A stretch of DNA of 43,183 nucleotides from an uncultured SAR116 cluster alpha proteobacterium (GCA_902523435.1 CABYZM010000011.1:1-43183); one strand, 5' to 3'; numbered from the stretch's first letter, positions 27,513-37,769 are shown. Made by a program: numbers and translations. The notes: a model not told the origin generated them from the sequence alone.

Positions 27513-28289
27513 ATGTCTGCTAAAATCATAGCTGTGGCAAACCAAAAAGGAGGCGTTGGCAAGACAACAACCGCAGTGAACCTGTCCACAGCTTTGGCGG
27601 CCTGCGGTATGGGTGTTTTACTGGTTGATTTTGATCCGCAAGGTAATGCCAGCACAGGGTTGGGCGTAGATCCTAAAGCACGTGAGATAAACAGTTACCG
27701 GCTGGTGACTGGGGAATGCAGCGCAACCGATGCGATTGTTACGACAGAAGTTCCCGGTCTGTCTCTTATAACCGCAACAATGGATTTGTCTGCTGCTGAA
27801 GTCGAATTGAGCTCTTTGGACAGACGCGAATATCGATTGGCAGATCAGCTTTCTGATCTTCAGGCTGATTTTAATTACATTCTTATAGACTGTCCACCGT
27901 CGCTTGGTTTACTGACTGTAAATGCACTTTGTTCTGCGCATACTGTAATTGTGCCGCTTCAATGTGAATTCTACGCCCTCGAGGGTCTGGCACAGCTGAC
28001 ACAGACCATCACAACTGTACAGTCTAGTTTGAACCGGGAACTTATGCTGCAGGGTATAGTGCTCACTATGTATGACACACGTAACAAACTGTCTGAGATG
28101 GTGGAGGCTGATGTGCGTGCCCATTTTGGCGCTACCGTTTATCAAACCGTTATACCGCGCAATGTCCGCATTTCTGAGGCCCCATCATTTGGTCAGCCCA
28201 TTTTGGTGTATGATTTAAAATGTGCTGGCTCACAGGCTTATGCTGCCTTAGCAGCCGAACTTCTTAAACAGGAACAAAAAGTCGCATGA
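27513..28289 (+). CDS. parA: Chromosome-partitioning ATPase ParA
   Basis: ParA is the Walker ATPase that moves ParB-parS complexes during origin segregation. The 258-residue protein has the deviant Walker A KGGVGKTT at residues 12-19, LLVDFDPQGNAS and IDCPPSLGLLTVNAL. It lacks an N-terminal HTH, as expected for a chromosomal (Soj-type) ParA. AAGG precedes the start, and its end overlaps parB by 4 bp (ATGA). Confidence 0.97.
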   Translation: MSAKIIAVANQKGGVGKTTTAVNLSTALAACGMGVLLVDFDPQGNASTGLGVDPKAREINSYRLVTGECSATDAIVTTEVPGLSLITATMDLSAAEVELSSLDRREYRLADQLSDLQADFNYILIDCPPSLGLLTVNALCSAHTVIVPLQCEFYALEGLAQLTQTITTVQSSLNRELMLQGIVLTMYDTRNKLSEMVEADVRAHFGATVYQTVIPRNVRISEAPSFGQPILVYDLKCAGSQAYAALAAELLKQEQKVA

Positions 28290-29236
28290 CAGACAGGACA
28301 CCATCAGGAAAATCCCCCAGAAAACAAGAATCAAAACGCCTTGGCCGTGGTTTGTCAAGTTTGTTGGGTGACACGCCTATCCAGGCTGCAACTAAAGGGT
28401 CATCACAAACTGCTAGTGCTATTCGTTATGATGTTGACAATGCCGGGCGTGATATCAGGGCTCTACCTATAGAATGGATTGTGCCTGGGCCATGGCAGCC
28501 TCGGCGCAATTTCGATTCTGATGAGCTAAAAGAGTTAGCTGTCTCCATAAAAACCCGTGGCTTGTTGCAGCCTGTGATTGTACGACCTCATCCAGACCGC
28601 AACTCACAGTTTCAGCTGATCGCGGGCGAGCGGCGTTGGCGTGCTTCACAAATGGCTGCTTTGCACGAGATTCCAGCAATAATTTCAAATTTTGAGAATC
28701 AAGAAGCGGCTGAGCTATCGCTCATTGAGAATATTCAGCGTCGTGATTTGTCTGTTATTGAGGAAGCTGAGGGTTATCAGGTTCTGTTGGAAAAACATGG
28801 ATATTCGCAGCAGGAACTTGCAGATATTGTGGGCAAATCAAGATCACACATAGCAAATATCGGACGCCTTTTATCATTGCCGCAGAGCATAAGGGACAAG
28901 ATTGTCAAACGAATTTTAACGATGGGTCAGGTTCGTCCTTTGATTGGCCGCGAGGATGCTGAGCACTTAGCGGAAATCATCATCAGCGACAATCTGTCTG
29001 CCCGCGATGTTGAGGCCTTGATCAAATCACAAAGCAGATCCAAAACAGTGTCACCAAAGCCAGAAAAATCATCTGACATCAAGGCCTTAGAGATTCGTGC
29101 TCGCACCGAACTTGGTTTATCTATGCGTTTGGATTGGGACGAAAGGAATGGCAGAGGCCAAGTGGCATTAAAGGTAACCTCGCTTGAGCAGCTTGAGGAT
29201 CTTTTGTCCAAAATCGGCCTGTCGCAGGCAAAATAG
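28286..29236 (+). CDS. parB: Chromosome-partitioning protein ParB (parS-binding CTPase)
   Basis: ParB binds parS, uses CTP to slide along DNA and spreads to form the partition complex. The 316-residue protein has the N-terminal ParA-stimulating motif RLGRGLSSLLGD, the CTP-binding GERRWR at 114-119, the ENIQRRDLS box and the HTH region with YSQQELADIVGKSRSHIANIGRLL. A C-terminal dimerisation domain follows. Three matching parS sites lie upstream within 5.1 kb of its start. Its 3' end faces holA, 5 bp away. Confidence 0.97.
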   Translation: MTDRTPSGKSPRKQESKRLGRGLSSLLGDTPIQAATKGSSQTASAIRYDVDNAGRDIRALPIEWIVPGPWQPRRNFDSDELKELAVSIKTRGLLQPVIVRPHPDRNSQFQLIAGERRWRASQMAALHEIPAIISNFENQEAAELSLIENIQRRDLSVIEEAEGYQVLLEKHGYSQQELADIVGKSRSHIANIGRLLSLPQSIRDKIVKRILTMGQVRPLIGREDAEHLAEIIISDNLSARDVEALIKSQSRSKTVSPKPEKSSDIKALEIRARTELGLSMRLDWDERNGRGQVALKVTSLEQLEDLLSKIGLSQAK

Positions 29237-29241
29237 ACTTG

Positions 29242-30273
29242 TCAACGGTTTAGCTTGCGGCTTCGTAACACGATCCCGAGTAAAGTCTGACCGGTGAGTG
29301 TTGAGGGATTGACTGTGCCGCTGGTTTTCATCTGAATTTCTGTGGCAATCAAGCGGGCAATCATCTCAGTTAATTGATCTGATGTCCATTTGGAAAGTTG
29401 TGCTATGAGCACAGGTTTAATTTTAAAGTGAATAGGTGGTTTGAGGCTAGAAATAGCAGCTGTGCTTGTTTGCCCAGTTTCCATGGTCAGCCGGGCTGAC
29501 AGCATATTTCTGAATAACGATAATATTTGTCTGAGTAGACTTAATGGAGGCTGACCATCTTGTTGTGAGCGAGAATAAATCTGTTCAAACTGTTCTACAT
29601 TCCCGTTAAGGATACTGATTGTGATTTGATGTCCTACTAAAGCACCGCTGTCACCAAGTGCATTGTGAATATCTTCTTCTGTCAGCTTGCCATTATATCC
29701 GGCAAATAATGCCAGTTTTTCGATTTCATGGCGAGAAACGGCTCTGTCACTGCCCAGTCGAGTAACAAGCAGGGAAAGCGTATCTCTGCTGATCTGTATA
29801 TTTTCACGTTTGAAAACTTGTTGGGCTAAATCGCTCAATGAACGGTTATCATCCTGGTAACAGCCAACAGATGCACAAGAAGCATGCTGGTCACAGAATT
29901 TTACTAAGGAATGTCTTGTATTGACGTCACGTGCCTCGATCACTAATCGTGCCTTGTCATGCAAAGAGTTGAAGCCAATTTTCACAGCCTCTGTCATTTC
30001 TGTACCCATGCCAGAAAGCATAACAAGGCGCAACCCACCAAAAGCGGGCAGTTCGTTCAGGCTGTCCAGTAGGAGTGCTTTATCCTCCGCCACATCTTGA
30101 CCGGAGAGACGAGAAACAGAAAAAGGGTCATCAATTTGATCTGTAAAATGGAGCGCAATTTTTCTGGCGCGCTCCCTGATCAGTCCTTCATCATGGCCAT
30201 AGAATAGATAAGCGAGATAGTTTGGATTTGGCTTTGATATCAGTCCAAGAATATCTCGGGTGGCAATTTTCAT
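29242..30273 (-). CDS. holA: DNA polymerase III delta subunit
   Basis: HolA (delta) opens the beta clamp during clamp loading. The 343-residue protein has the typical N-terminal region YLAYLFYGHDEGLIRERARK, with DPFSVSRLSG following, and the C-terminal helical collar domain. Overall similarity is diffuse, as usual for this family. The order leuS-lptE-holA opposite parB is a standard alphaproteobacterial arrangement. It begins immediately after lptE ends. Confidence 0.92.
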   Translation of the reverse strand: MKIATRDILGLISKPNPNYLAYLFYGHDEGLIRERARKIALHFTDQIDDPFSVSRLSGQDVAEDKALLLDSLNELPAFGGLRLVMLSGMGTEMTEAVKIGFNSLHDKARLVIEARDVNTRHSLVKFCDQHASCASVGCYQDDNRSLSDLAQQVFKRENIQISRDTLSLLVTRLGSDRAVSRHEIEKLALFAGYNGKLTEEDIHNALGDSGALVGHQITISILNGNVEQFEQIYSRSQQDGQPPLSLLRQILSLFRNMLSARLTMETGQTSTAAISSLKPPIHFKIKPVLIAQLSKWTSDQLTEMIARLIATEIQMKTSGTVNPSTLTGQTLLGIVLRSRKLNR

Positions 30274-30786
30274 TTAGTTCTCAGGGGATAAGAAATGAAG
30301 CTGAAGCTTTTGATACACGCGTTCAGCTAGAAGTTGAACTAGACGCTCGGATGCAAATTGCGCCGAGACACTCTGACCATAGTAAGATGTGATGGTGCCT
30401 GAGGTGGCTGTCGCGGAAACCACACCGCTAGTCAGTTCATTTCCAGTCTCATTATCTTTTAGGCTGTAATTGACTGACATCTTGGTGTTATTCAGCGTTG
30501 AAGAGCTTCCTGAGGCAGATAGGGTAGATCGACTTGCTCCCGTCAGGCTATAACTGAGGTTATATTGAGTATCTGTATCAGCTGAGCCAATCTGGCGCTG
30601 CAATGTTTGTCTCAAAAGCTGTTCACTGCGGGACTGCGCCTCGGCTATTTCAATTTTGCGCAGATGGCTTTCAGTTAACTTTTTAACGTCGCCAATCGTA
30701 TGCAGTGAACAAGCAGAAAAGAACAAATATATTGTTGCTAGGATAACCGGCACCATTTTTCCCACTAATTTTTTAACAAACGACAT
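30274..30786 (-). CDS. lptE: LPS-assembly lipoprotein LptE
   Basis: LptE plugs the LptD barrel that inserts lipopolysaccharide in the outer membrane. From the ATG at 30786 (AGGA upstream) it has 170 residues with a lipoprotein signal and lipobox FSAC, cysteine at residue 26. An alternative ATG at 30810 adds eight residues within leuS. The sequence is poorly conserved except for the signal and [16 protein letters not shown]-like helix. The location between leuS and holA is the main evidence. It overlaps leuS by 14 bp. Confidence 0.85.
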   Translation of the reverse strand: MSFVKKLVGKMVPVILATIYLFFSACSLHTIGDVKKLTESHLRKIEIAEAQSRSEQLLRQTLQRQIGSADTDTQYNLSYSLTGASRSTLSASGSSSTLNNTKMSVNYSLKDNETGNELTSGVVSATATSGTITSYYGQSVSAQFASERLVQLLAERVYQKLQLHFLSPEN

Positions 30787-33331
30787 TAACAATCCTATTC
30801 GGTACCACAATTACCCGTTTTGGTGACTTATTATTCAGATATTTCTTAACTGCATCAAGGCTGAGCGCGTCTTCCTCTACTTTCTGTTTGTCACAATCCA
30901 CAGGCAATAATAATGTTGCCCGCACCTTTCCATTAACCTGAACGGCGATCTCAACTTTGTCTGATATAAGCCATTTATTTTCTGTTTTTGGCCATGCAGC
31001 CTGGCTCACTAGGCCATCTGCGCGGGTGATCTGCCAGATTTCCTCAGCAATATGTGGCGAAAATGGTGATAAAAGGATAGCTAGATGGCGCATAGCATAG
31101 CTGCGTATAGCCTGAGTATGCTGCTTATCGCCCCCATAATCTGAAATAGCGTTAACCAATACATGCAGATGGGCAACACATCTGTTGAAGGCAAACCGGT
31201 CGATATCTGTCTCAATAGATTGAATGGCCGCATGCAAAGCGCGCAACAAGGTTTCGTCCTGCTCTGATAATTTGGCCTTGTCAGGGTTGAAATCACGTCC
31301 TGACGCATCTGTTTTCTGTGCTAGTTTCCAGATTTTCTGCATAAACCGGAAGGCGCCCTCAATGCCCGCCTCAGTCCACTCCAGATCGCGTTCTGGTGGC
31401 GAATCAGAAAGCATAAATAGCCGTGCTGTGTCTGCTCCATATGTTGCTAGAATATGCTCAGGGTCAATGACATTTCGCTTGGACTTACTCATCTTTTCCA
31501 CTCGGCCTGCCTGAACCGGTTCTTGTGTCTGCTTATGCAGCCAGCTATCTCCCTTTTTTTCTACCTCTTTAGGAAACAGCCACTTTCCATCAACTGTCTT
31601 GTAGCTTTGGTGACAAACCATGCCCTGTGTCATCATCCCGGCGAAAGGCTCATCCAGATCGATATAGCCCACCTTTGACAATGCACGGGTGAAAAAACGG
31701 GAATAGAGCAGATGAAGGACGGCATGTTCTACACCGCCAATATATTGGTCAACTGGCATCCAATAAGAGGCGGCTCTCCTTGAAAAAGCTTCATCTGCAT
31801 TGGGATCTGCATAGCGTAGAAAATACCAGGAGCTCTCAAAAAAAGTATCGAAAGTGTCTGTCTCGCGCCGAGCTCTTTCCCCGCATTTTGGACAATCTGT
31901 ATCTGCCCAATTGGGGTGCCGGTCAAGTGGATTGCCTGGTGTGTCAAACTCTACATCTTCAGGTAGAGTCACAGGCAGCTGTTCCTTTGGAACTGGGACA
32001 GGTCCGCAGGTTGGGCAGTGAATTATTGGGATTGGGCAGCCCCAATAACGCTGGCGAGACACTCCCCAATCACGCATGCGATAGATGATTTTCTGGGCGC
32101 CGGAATTTGCAGTTTCCAGCGCATTAATTGCCGCTTTTTTACCTGCTTCAATATCTAATCCCGTCCAAGGCCCTGAATTTATTAGATGCCCAGGTCCTGA
32201 ATAGGCTGTATTGGTAATCTTGAGCAATTCATCTGTATGAGTGGGTTGAACGACAGGCAGAACCGGCAAATTATAAGCATTTGCAAAATCAAGATCTCGC
32301 TGATCATGGGCTGGGCAACCAAAAATAGCTCCCGTGCCGTAATCCATAAGAACGAAATTGGCGATATACACAGGTAGCGTTTTACCTTCAATCAGTGGAT
32401 GTGCGGCATAGTGGCCAGTGAAAAACCCTTTTTTTTCTGCTTTTTCAATTGCTGCCTCAGATGTGCCAAGACGTGCACATTCCGCAATAAAGGTCTGCAG
32501 CTCAGAGTTGTCTGCATGCCAAGATGTGGTGAGCGGATGTTGTGTGGATAAGGCAATGAAGGAGGCGCCATACAATGTATCAGGCCGTGTAGTAAACACT
32601 TCGATTTTCTGGCCTGTTTTTTCTAAGTCAAAGAATATTGTTGCACCTTCTGATCGCCCAATCCAGTTATGCTGCATCAAGCGGACGCGGTCTGGCCATT
32701 TATCAAGTTTTTCAATAGCAGCGAGCATGTCTTCTGCATAATCCGATATGGATAAAAACCATTGTGAGAGCTGGCGGCGTTCAACAGGGGCACCTGACCG
32801 CCAACCTTTACCATCCACAACTTGTTCATTTGCCAAGACAGTATGTTCAACTGGGTCCCAATTGACCCAGCTTTCCTTGCGGTAAGCAAGCCCTGCTTCT
32901 AGAAAGTCTAAAAACATTTTCTGTTCATGTTTATAATAATCAGGTGAACAGGTTGTTACTTCTCTGTCCCAATCATATGAGAGACCCATGGTTTTCAGCT
33001 GGGCTCGCATGGCAGCAATATTTTCAATAGTCCATTTGCCTGGATGAATACCGCGTTCAATTGCCGCATTTTCGGCTGGAAGGCCAAAAGCGTCCCATCC
33101 CATAGGGTGAAGAACATTAAAACCCTTTGCCCGCTTAAACCGCGCAACTACATCTCCAAGCGCATAATTACGGACATGTCCCATGTGTATTCGCCCTGAT
33201 GGATAGGGAAACATTTCAAGGACGTAATATTTTTCACGACCGACATCTATATTTGTTTTGAAACACTGTTCTTTATCCCATATGGCTTGCCATTTGGCTT
33301 CAAGAACAGAGGGTGAAAACGGGACCATCAT
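30773..33331 (-). CDS. leuS: Leucyl-tRNA synthetase
   Basis: LeuS charges tRNA-Leu. The 852-residue protein has the class I motif HMGH at residues 49-52, the CP1 editing domain with [12 protein letters not shown], the [17 protein letters not shown] block, and the KMSKS signature ([10 protein letters not shown]). A C-terminal anticodon-binding domain follows. Two consecutive ATG codons start the gene; I keep the first. It lies upstream of lptE and holA, with a DUF3576 lipoprotein gene further upstream, all on the minus strand. Confidence 0.97.
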   Translation of the reverse strand: MMVPFSPSVLEAKWQAIWDKEQCFKTNIDVGREKYYVLEMFPYPSGRIHMGHVRNYALGDVVARFKRAKGFNVLHPMGWDAFGLPAENAAIERGIHPGKWTIENIAAMRAQLKTMGLSYDWDREVTTCSPDYYKHEQKMFLDFLEAGLAYRKESWVNWDPVEHTVLANEQVVDGKGWRSGAPVERRQLSQWFLSISDYAEDMLAAIEKLDKWPDRVRLMQHNWIGRSEGATIFFDLEKTGQKIEVFTTRPDTLYGASFIALSTQHPLTTSWHADNSELQTFIAECARLGTSEAAIEKAEKKGFFTGHYAAHPLIEGKTLPVYIANFVLMDYGTGAIFGCPAHDQRDLDFANAYNLPVLPVVQPTHTDELLKITNTAYSGPGHLINSGPWTGLDIEAGKKAAINALETANSGAQKIIYRMRDWGVSRQRYWGCPIPIIHCPTCGPVPVPKEQLPVTLPEDVEFDTPGNPLDRHPNWADTDCPKCGERARRETDTFDTFFESSWYFLRYADPNADEAFSRRAASYWMPVDQYIGGVEHAVLHLLYSRFFTRALSKVGYIDLDEPFAGMMTQGMVCHQSYKTVDGKWLFPKEVEKKGDSWLHKQTQEPVQAGRVEKMSKSKRNVIDPEHILATYGADTARLFMLSDSPPERDLEWTEAGIEGAFRFMQKIWKLAQKTDASGRDFNPDKAKLSEQDETLLRALHAAIQSIETDIDRFAFNRCVAHLHVLVNAISDYGGDKQHTQAIRSYAMRHLAILLSPFSPHIAEEIWQITRADGLVSQAAWPKTENKWLISDKVEIAVQVNGKVRATLLLPVDCDKQKVEEDALSLDAVKKYLNNKSPKRVIVVPNRIVNVVC

Positions 33332-33377
33332 AAATTCACCATTGAGAGGAAAACTTCTACCAGTTTGGGCAAAGGGT

Positions 33378-33872
33378 CTAATTTGTCATTTCAATATAAC
33401 CAGATGCACGAATTTCTCGTGCACGTGTTAAAATAAGCTCTTCCATCTGTTTGCCCATCTCAATGTCTGTACCGCTGTCTTTCCAGTTATTTCCAATTCG
33501 TTTTTGAACATAAACAACTACACGGATCCCATCCGCGCGTAATTCACGGTCAAGAACGAATAATGTCATTTTTATGCGTTCATCAGATGTTTTATTCACC
33601 TGATACCATTCTGTTACAATCGTACCGCCAAATGTGTCTACATCGTCTAGAGGAATTGTTGACATAATGTCCAAAGAAGCGCGCCACAGCAAAGCGTTTA
33701 TAGGCAAGCCAACGCTGTTGTTCTTTCCACCCAATCCTGCGAGATCACTTAGACTTACGCCTTGTTCTGCCCGGCCTGTTACAATTGAACCAGGTCCTTT
33801 TTCTGCAGTGGGCGTTGAGCCAGAACATGCAGCTAAACTAATTAAAACCATCAGAATCGCAAAGGGGCGCAT
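33378..33872 (-). CDS. DUF3576 family lipoprotein
   Basis: This 164-residue protein from the ATG at 33872 has a lipoprotein signal with lipobox LAAC at residue 16. It resembles the DUF3576 family usually found next to leuS in alphaproteobacteria, including the block [22 protein letters not shown] and the [26 protein letters not shown] region. An upstream ATG at 33911 would put the signal peptide 13 residues in and would start within the terminator, so it is rejected. Probably anchored to a membrane facing the periplasm; function unknown. Confidence 0.85.
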   Translation of the reverse strand: MRPFAILMVLISLAACSGSTPTAEKGPGSIVTGRAEQGVSLSDLAGLGGKNNSVGLPINALLWRASLDIMSTIPLDDVDTFGGTIVTEWYQVNKTSDERIKMTLFVLDRELRADGIRVVVYVQKRIGNNWKDSGTDIEMGKQMEELILTRAREIRASGYIEMTN

Positions 33873-33887
33873 ATGATAATTCCTGCT

Positions 33888-33919
33888 AAAAAAAAGAGGC
33901 TTGGGTACCAAGCCTCTTT
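33888..33919 (-). terminator. Rho-independent terminator of the porin gene
   Basis: A 12-bp perfect stem (33893-33904 with 33908-33919) has a 3-nt loop, GTA on the plus strand. On the minus strand it is followed by a run of eight T (33888-33895, partly in the stem). It lies 23 bp past the porin stop and separates porin from the DUF3576 gene. Confidence 0.92.
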
Positions 33920-33941
33920 CTTATACAATATTATACTACAC

Positions 33942-34838
33942 TTAGAAAGAAAGGTGTAAGCCGACACTTGTGAAAGCTGTGTCTGTTTGGCCCTGCATTT
34001 TATCACTTTCTGCCATTGTCAGAGATGCGCTTAAGCCAGGAGCAATTGTATAAGTTGCTCCAATAGCAGTGTGCTTCTCATCAGAGGTAGCAGTTCCGTT
34101 TTCCATTGCTTCACTCTCATAACCGAGGGTGAGGTCACCCATTGCATAAGTGAGGCCCATTAAGACAGCTTTATTGTCTCGGCCAGTTGCATCATCTGTG
34201 TTCTGCGCAATTGACACACCAATGTCACCAAATGACGCCGCAACACCTGCATGAGTTGTTGTTACAACTTGACCTTTAACCTGGCCGTAGGTTGCTGTGA
34301 AACCGCTAGCACTGTACCTAACACCATATGACGCTGCTTCACCGTTAGCACCTGCTACGTTTGCCACTGATCCGGCAATGTACAAGCCATCAACAAGAGA
34401 AGGGAGTACATATGTCACGTGGTGAGTACCGATGCCGCCAATTTCGTGTAAGTCAGAAGCGGTCTGACCTACTGACCTGCTGAAGTTTTCCTCCGCAGTA
34501 GCACTACCATCAATGTCTATATCATTAAGGGCATGCTCATCACTACCTTGGGTAAATCTGAATTCACCAAAGTCACCAGAAATAGTCGTTTCTAGGTCGT
34601 CAGCTGCACCACCATCATCCATGCCGTAAGTCATTGAAGTGGTTATACCAGAATCCGTTGTGTTAGAAAAGGTAATGGCAATATCGTGTTCTGTGGCAAA
34701 TGCTGAATCATCGGTGGTTGCTGAATCACCCATATCTAAAACCAATTCTGTTGAACCAGAAATGGTAATATCAGCTGCCATTGCTGAGACTGAACTCAGA
34801 GCAAATAGAGCTGTAGATGCGAGAAGTACTTTACGCAT
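33942..34838 (-). CDS. Outer-membrane porin
   Basis: This 298-residue protein has a typical signal peptide (about residues 1-21, ending S-A-M-A) and then an alternating-strand, Gly/Ser/Thr/Asp-rich sequence. The start DITISGSTELVLDMG and the terminal aromatic (SVGLHLSF) are those of alphaproteobacterial 16-strand porins. It should form a beta-barrel channel for small solutes. A strong ribosome binding site (GGGAG) and a strong terminator suggest high expression. The acidic composition would fit a marine organism but is not proof. Confidence 0.9.
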   Translation of the reverse strand: MRKVLLASTALFALSSVSAMAADITISGSTELVLDMGDSATTDDSAFATEHDIAITFSNTTDSGITTSMTYGMDDGGAADDLETTISGDFGEFRFTQGSDEHALNDIDIDGSATAEENFSRSVGQTASDLHEIGGIGTHHVTYVLPSLVDGLYIAGSVANVAGANGEAASYGVRYSASGFTATYGQVKGQVVTTTHAGVAASFGDIGVSIAQNTDDATGRDNKAVLMGLTYAMGDLTLGYESEAMENGTATSDEKHTAIGATYTIAPGLSASLTMAESDKMQGQTDTAFTSVGLHLSF

Positions 34839-34911
34839 AATTTTTCTCCCGAAAGGTTAATGTCGACAATATTGACGACCAACTAAAGTTATTAGAAATA
34901 GTTAAAACGGC

Positions 34912-34950
34912 AATTATTTTGTGAAAATAATTTAATTGTTTGTTCAAACA
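34912..34950. promoter_or_regulatory. Palindromes in the porin-yggS regulatory region
   Basis: AATTATTTT/AAAATAATT (34912-34920 and 34924-34932) is a perfect 9-bp inverted repeat. TGTTTG/CAAACA (34937-34942 and 34945-34950) is a second. Both sit in the 248-bp gap between the divergent porin and yggS starts, 74-112 bp upstream of the porin start, a plausible place for operators. I could not assign -35/-10 boxes with confidence. Confidence 0.4.
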
Positions 34951-35086
34951 CTGTGTTATTTTTGCAACACCCATATCTGAAAGGTTTTAAACTATTGTAG
35001 TGATTTACGATCAGCCTTGAGTCAAAAGCGCTTAAAGTTTTAAAAGTGAGTTAAATAAATTCGCGCAAAACACAGAGGCAGGGGTA

Positions 35087-35758
35087 ATGGAGCTTCCACA
35101 TATTTCAAAAGCTTTTACACAAGCTAAGATGAGAATCAATAGGGTGGCACAGGAGTGTAACAGACCGGTGGAGAAAATTACATTGATTGCTGTGTCCAAA
35201 AAGCAAAAGGAAGACCGTGTGGATGCTAGCCTGGCAGCAGGTCATCGCGTTTTTGGCGAAAACAGGGTCCAAGAGGCACAAAAACGCTGGTCGAGCCGTA
35301 GGTATAATTATCCTGATTTACGTTTGCATCTCATTGGGCCTCTGCAGTCAAACAAAGCGGCTGATGCGGTGCGGCTGTTTGACGTGATTCATACAATTGA
35401 TAGGCCAAAAATCGCTGTTGCTGTAGCAAGAGAAGCAGCTCAACAAAATAAATATATTCAATGTTTTATTCAAGTGAATACTGGAGATGAACCACAGAAA
35501 TCAGGTATTTCTCCTTACGAGTTATCTAGTTTTGTTGATTTCTGCCGGAAAGAGATCGGCCTACTCATCATAGGGTTGATGTGTATTCCGCCTATTGACG
35601 AAGAGGCGGCTATTCATTTTGGTTTTCTGAATACACTGGCATCCCGAAATAATCTAACAGGCTTGTCTATGGGCATGAGCGGTGACTATGAAGAGGCAAT
35701 AAGATTTGGGGCAACACATATTCGTGTTGGATCCGCTCTGTTTGGCTCTAGAGGATAG
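35087..35758 (+). CDS. PLP homeostasis protein (YggS/ProB family)
   Basis: YggS-type proteins bind pyridoxal phosphate and buffer its levels, without a known catalytic reaction. The 223-residue protein has the PLP lysine at K38 (TLIAVSKKQ), the FGENRVQEAQ block, HLIGPLQSNKA, SGISPYEL and the C-terminal MGMSGDYEEAI and RVGSALFG motifs. Length is normal. It is divergent from the porin gene and converges with ribA. Confidence 0.94.
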   Translation: MELPHISKAFTQAKMRINRVAQECNRPVEKITLIAVSKKQKEDRVDASLAAGHRVFGENRVQEAQKRWSSRRYNYPDLRLHLIGPLQSNKAADAVRLFDVIHTIDRPKIAVAVAREAAQQNKYIQCFIQVNTGDEPQKSGISPYELSSFVDFCRKEIGLLIIGLMCIPPIDEEAAIHFGFLNTLASRNNLTGLSMGMSGDYEEAIRFGATHIRVGSALFGSRG

Positions 35759-35771
35759 AAAATAATGCACT

Positions 35772-36887
35772 TTATTCTGAATCAATTAGATGCCCGGTGC
35801 GTAATTTCTTTGTTTCCAGATATTCATGATTATGTGGATTCGTAGGTAGGCTCAGGCTAATTCGCTGATTAATAGTGATGCCATATTTTCCGAGTTGGCC
35901 GAGTTTATCCGGATTGTTAGTCATTAACTTGATGGTTGTTACCCCTAACGCCTTCAGCATAGCAGCTGCAGGGCTGAATACGCGCTCATCTGCCTCAAAC
36001 CCCAGTCGGTGATTTGCATCAACTGTGTCTAATCCAGCATCTTGCAAAGCATAGGCCCTGATTTTATTCAGCAAGCCAATATCCCGGCCTTCTTGTGCTA
36101 GATAGAGCAAAATACCGCCACCGGCATTCTTCATTTGTTTTAATGCAGCCTGAAGTTGCAGCCCGCAGTCACATTTTAGACTGCCCAGAATATCACCTGT
36201 GACACATTGTGAGTGCAGTCGCACCAGAGGGGGCGTTTGAGGGTTAATCTTACCAACAAGAATTGCAAAATGTTCTTCTCTGTTGGCAGGTTGTTTAAAC
36301 ATTACAATTTTTGCATCAGCTGCGGCTGCAAGCGGCAACGTGGCGGTAATGCTGATACTCATTTCAGGTTCTTTATTTTCGGTGAGTTTTGCCAGTTCGT
36401 GCAAATCAAGAACAGGGATGTGGAAGCTCTCAGCTAGGCGAGCTTGTTGGCTTTGATTGCGTGCGGAAATACGGCTAAGAAGCGCTGCTGGAATCAGCCT
36501 TACGGCTCGGAGTAGCCGGCACGCCATGTCAGGTAGGCTGTCAGCATGCTCTCCCAAGATATTTGCAGTTGCAGGCAGAAGCGTTCCATCTCCTAAGATA
36601 AGAGCTGTAATCTGGCCATCATCAAAAGTGTCAGCTGGAACGGTAAAGCAACTAACTCTATCTGGAACTGTCCGACCGAATGATGTCATATGCCGGTTTG
36701 TAAGACAGAGTGTTTCTGAGCTTATTGCTATATCTTCAAGGCGCTCAGGTGCTATATCTGAAAATTCAGCAGCCCTCACCAATGCAGCCTGGCCCTTGCC
36801 ATCCCGGACCATTACAGCTCCACCTCGGCGCAGGGTCATTGAAATGCGGTCAAATTTAAAATCAATCTGTGATGTTGAATGTTGCAT
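35772..36887 (-). CDS. ribA: GTP cyclohydrolase II with N-terminal extension
   Basis: RibA opens GTP to the pyrimidine precursor of riboflavin. The catalytic domain fills the C-terminal half of this 371-residue protein: RLHSQCVTGDILGSLKCDCG with the zinc cysteines, LYLAQEGRDIGLLNKIRAYALQD and the KLMTNNPDKLGQL block. The first 170 or so residues replace the usual RibB domain and lack its catalytic motifs; similar extended RibA proteins occur in other alphaproteobacteria. It is divergent from the response regulator, 139 bp apart. Confidence 0.93.
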   Translation of the reverse strand: MQHSTSQIDFKFDRISMTLRRGGAVMVRDGKGQAALVRAAEFSDIAPERLEDIAISSETLCLTNRHMTSFGRTVPDRVSCFTVPADTFDDGQITALILGDGTLLPATANILGEHADSLPDMACRLLRAVRLIPAALLSRISARNQSQQARLAESFHIPVLDLHELAKLTENKEPEMSISITATLPLAAAADAKIVMFKQPANREEHFAILVGKINPQTPPLVRLHSQCVTGDILGSLKCDCGLQLQAALKQMKNAGGGILLYLAQEGRDIGLLNKIRAYALQDAGLDTVDANHRLGFEADERVFSPAAAMLKALGVTTIKLMTNNPDKLGQLGKYGITINQRISLSLPTNPHNHEYLETKKLRTGHLIDSE

Positions 36888-37026
36888 TGTTTGATGACTT
36901 GATTATTGGTTCATAGTCCTGAATGTCAAACCTAGCTTTTACGTTGTTTTCTGGCATTATGCAAATCTATATTCACTTTTTCACAAAGCTAAACTTGAAG
37001 TAAGATCGGTTTTTGGAGTTGATATT

Positions 37027-37755
37027 ATGGATACCGAAAATTTGCCGCTCTTGACGCGGATTCTCTTGGTTGATGATGATGATTATCTACGGAGTGTTCT
37101 GTCTAGCCAGCTGCGCAATAAAGGTGTTATGGCTTTTGCAGAAGCATCCAGGGCAAGTGAAGCTTTTGATCAAATCGATACATTTAAACCTGATTTGATC
37201 TTGTTGGATATGGAACTTCCTGACGGAAATGGCCTAGATATCTGTCAACGTTTGCGTGCACATGGATTTCAAAAACCAATTATCATGCTTACAGGCCAAA
37301 TGGATGAAGAAGATATTATCAAAGGCCTTGAAAAAGGGGCAAGTGATTATATTGCTAAACCGATGCGGTTCAGTGAATTATTTTCGCTGGTCTGCGCGCA
37401 GTTACGCCAATATAAAGCATCAGATGACGTAAGATACGTGACGCATAAGTTTGAATTTCAGCCTAACAAGAAAACACTCGCTTGTTTGGACTCACATCGC
37501 GTTATCTTTCTGACAGAAAAAGAAACTATGATGCTTAAAATGCTCTTCCAGATCTGGCCAGAAACTATTTCAAAAGAGAGCCTTTTGTCTGAAGTTTGGG
37601 GTCATCAGAATATGCTTGCAACTCATACGTTGGAAACGCACATTTATCGTCTACGAAAGAAAATAGCCCGGTTTACGGAAGCCCCAATCGTTGAAACAAC
37701 ACAAGGGGGTTACAGATTGGCAAAACGAAAAGATTCTCCAGGCCCTGGAAACTAA
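37027..37755 (+). CDS. OmpR-family response regulator, orphan
   Basis: This 242-residue protein has a receiver domain (about 11-125) with the acidic pocket near residues 16-18 (LLVDDDD), phospho-acceptor D61 (LILLDMELPDG), the threonine in IIMLTGQ and lysine in IAKPMRF. A winged-helix output domain follows at about 140-235 (LLSEVWGHQ...THTLETHIYRLRKKI...GGYRLA). No histidine kinase is adjacent. It is divergent from ribA and converges with the arsC pseudogene. The targets are not known from sequence. Confidence 0.93.
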   Translation: MDTENLPLLTRILLVDDDDYLRSVLSSQLRNKGVMAFAEASRASEAFDQIDTFKPDLILLDMELPDGNGLDICQRLRAHGFQKPIIMLTGQMDEEDIIKGLEKGASDYIAKPMRFSELFSLVCAQLRQYKASDDVRYVTHKFEFQPNKKTLACLDSHRVIFLTEKETMMLKMLFQIWPETISKESLLSEVWGHQNMLATHTLETHIYRLRKKIARFTEAPIVETTQGGYRLAKRKDSPGPGN

Positions 37756-37769
37756 GAAAAGAATTGCTT

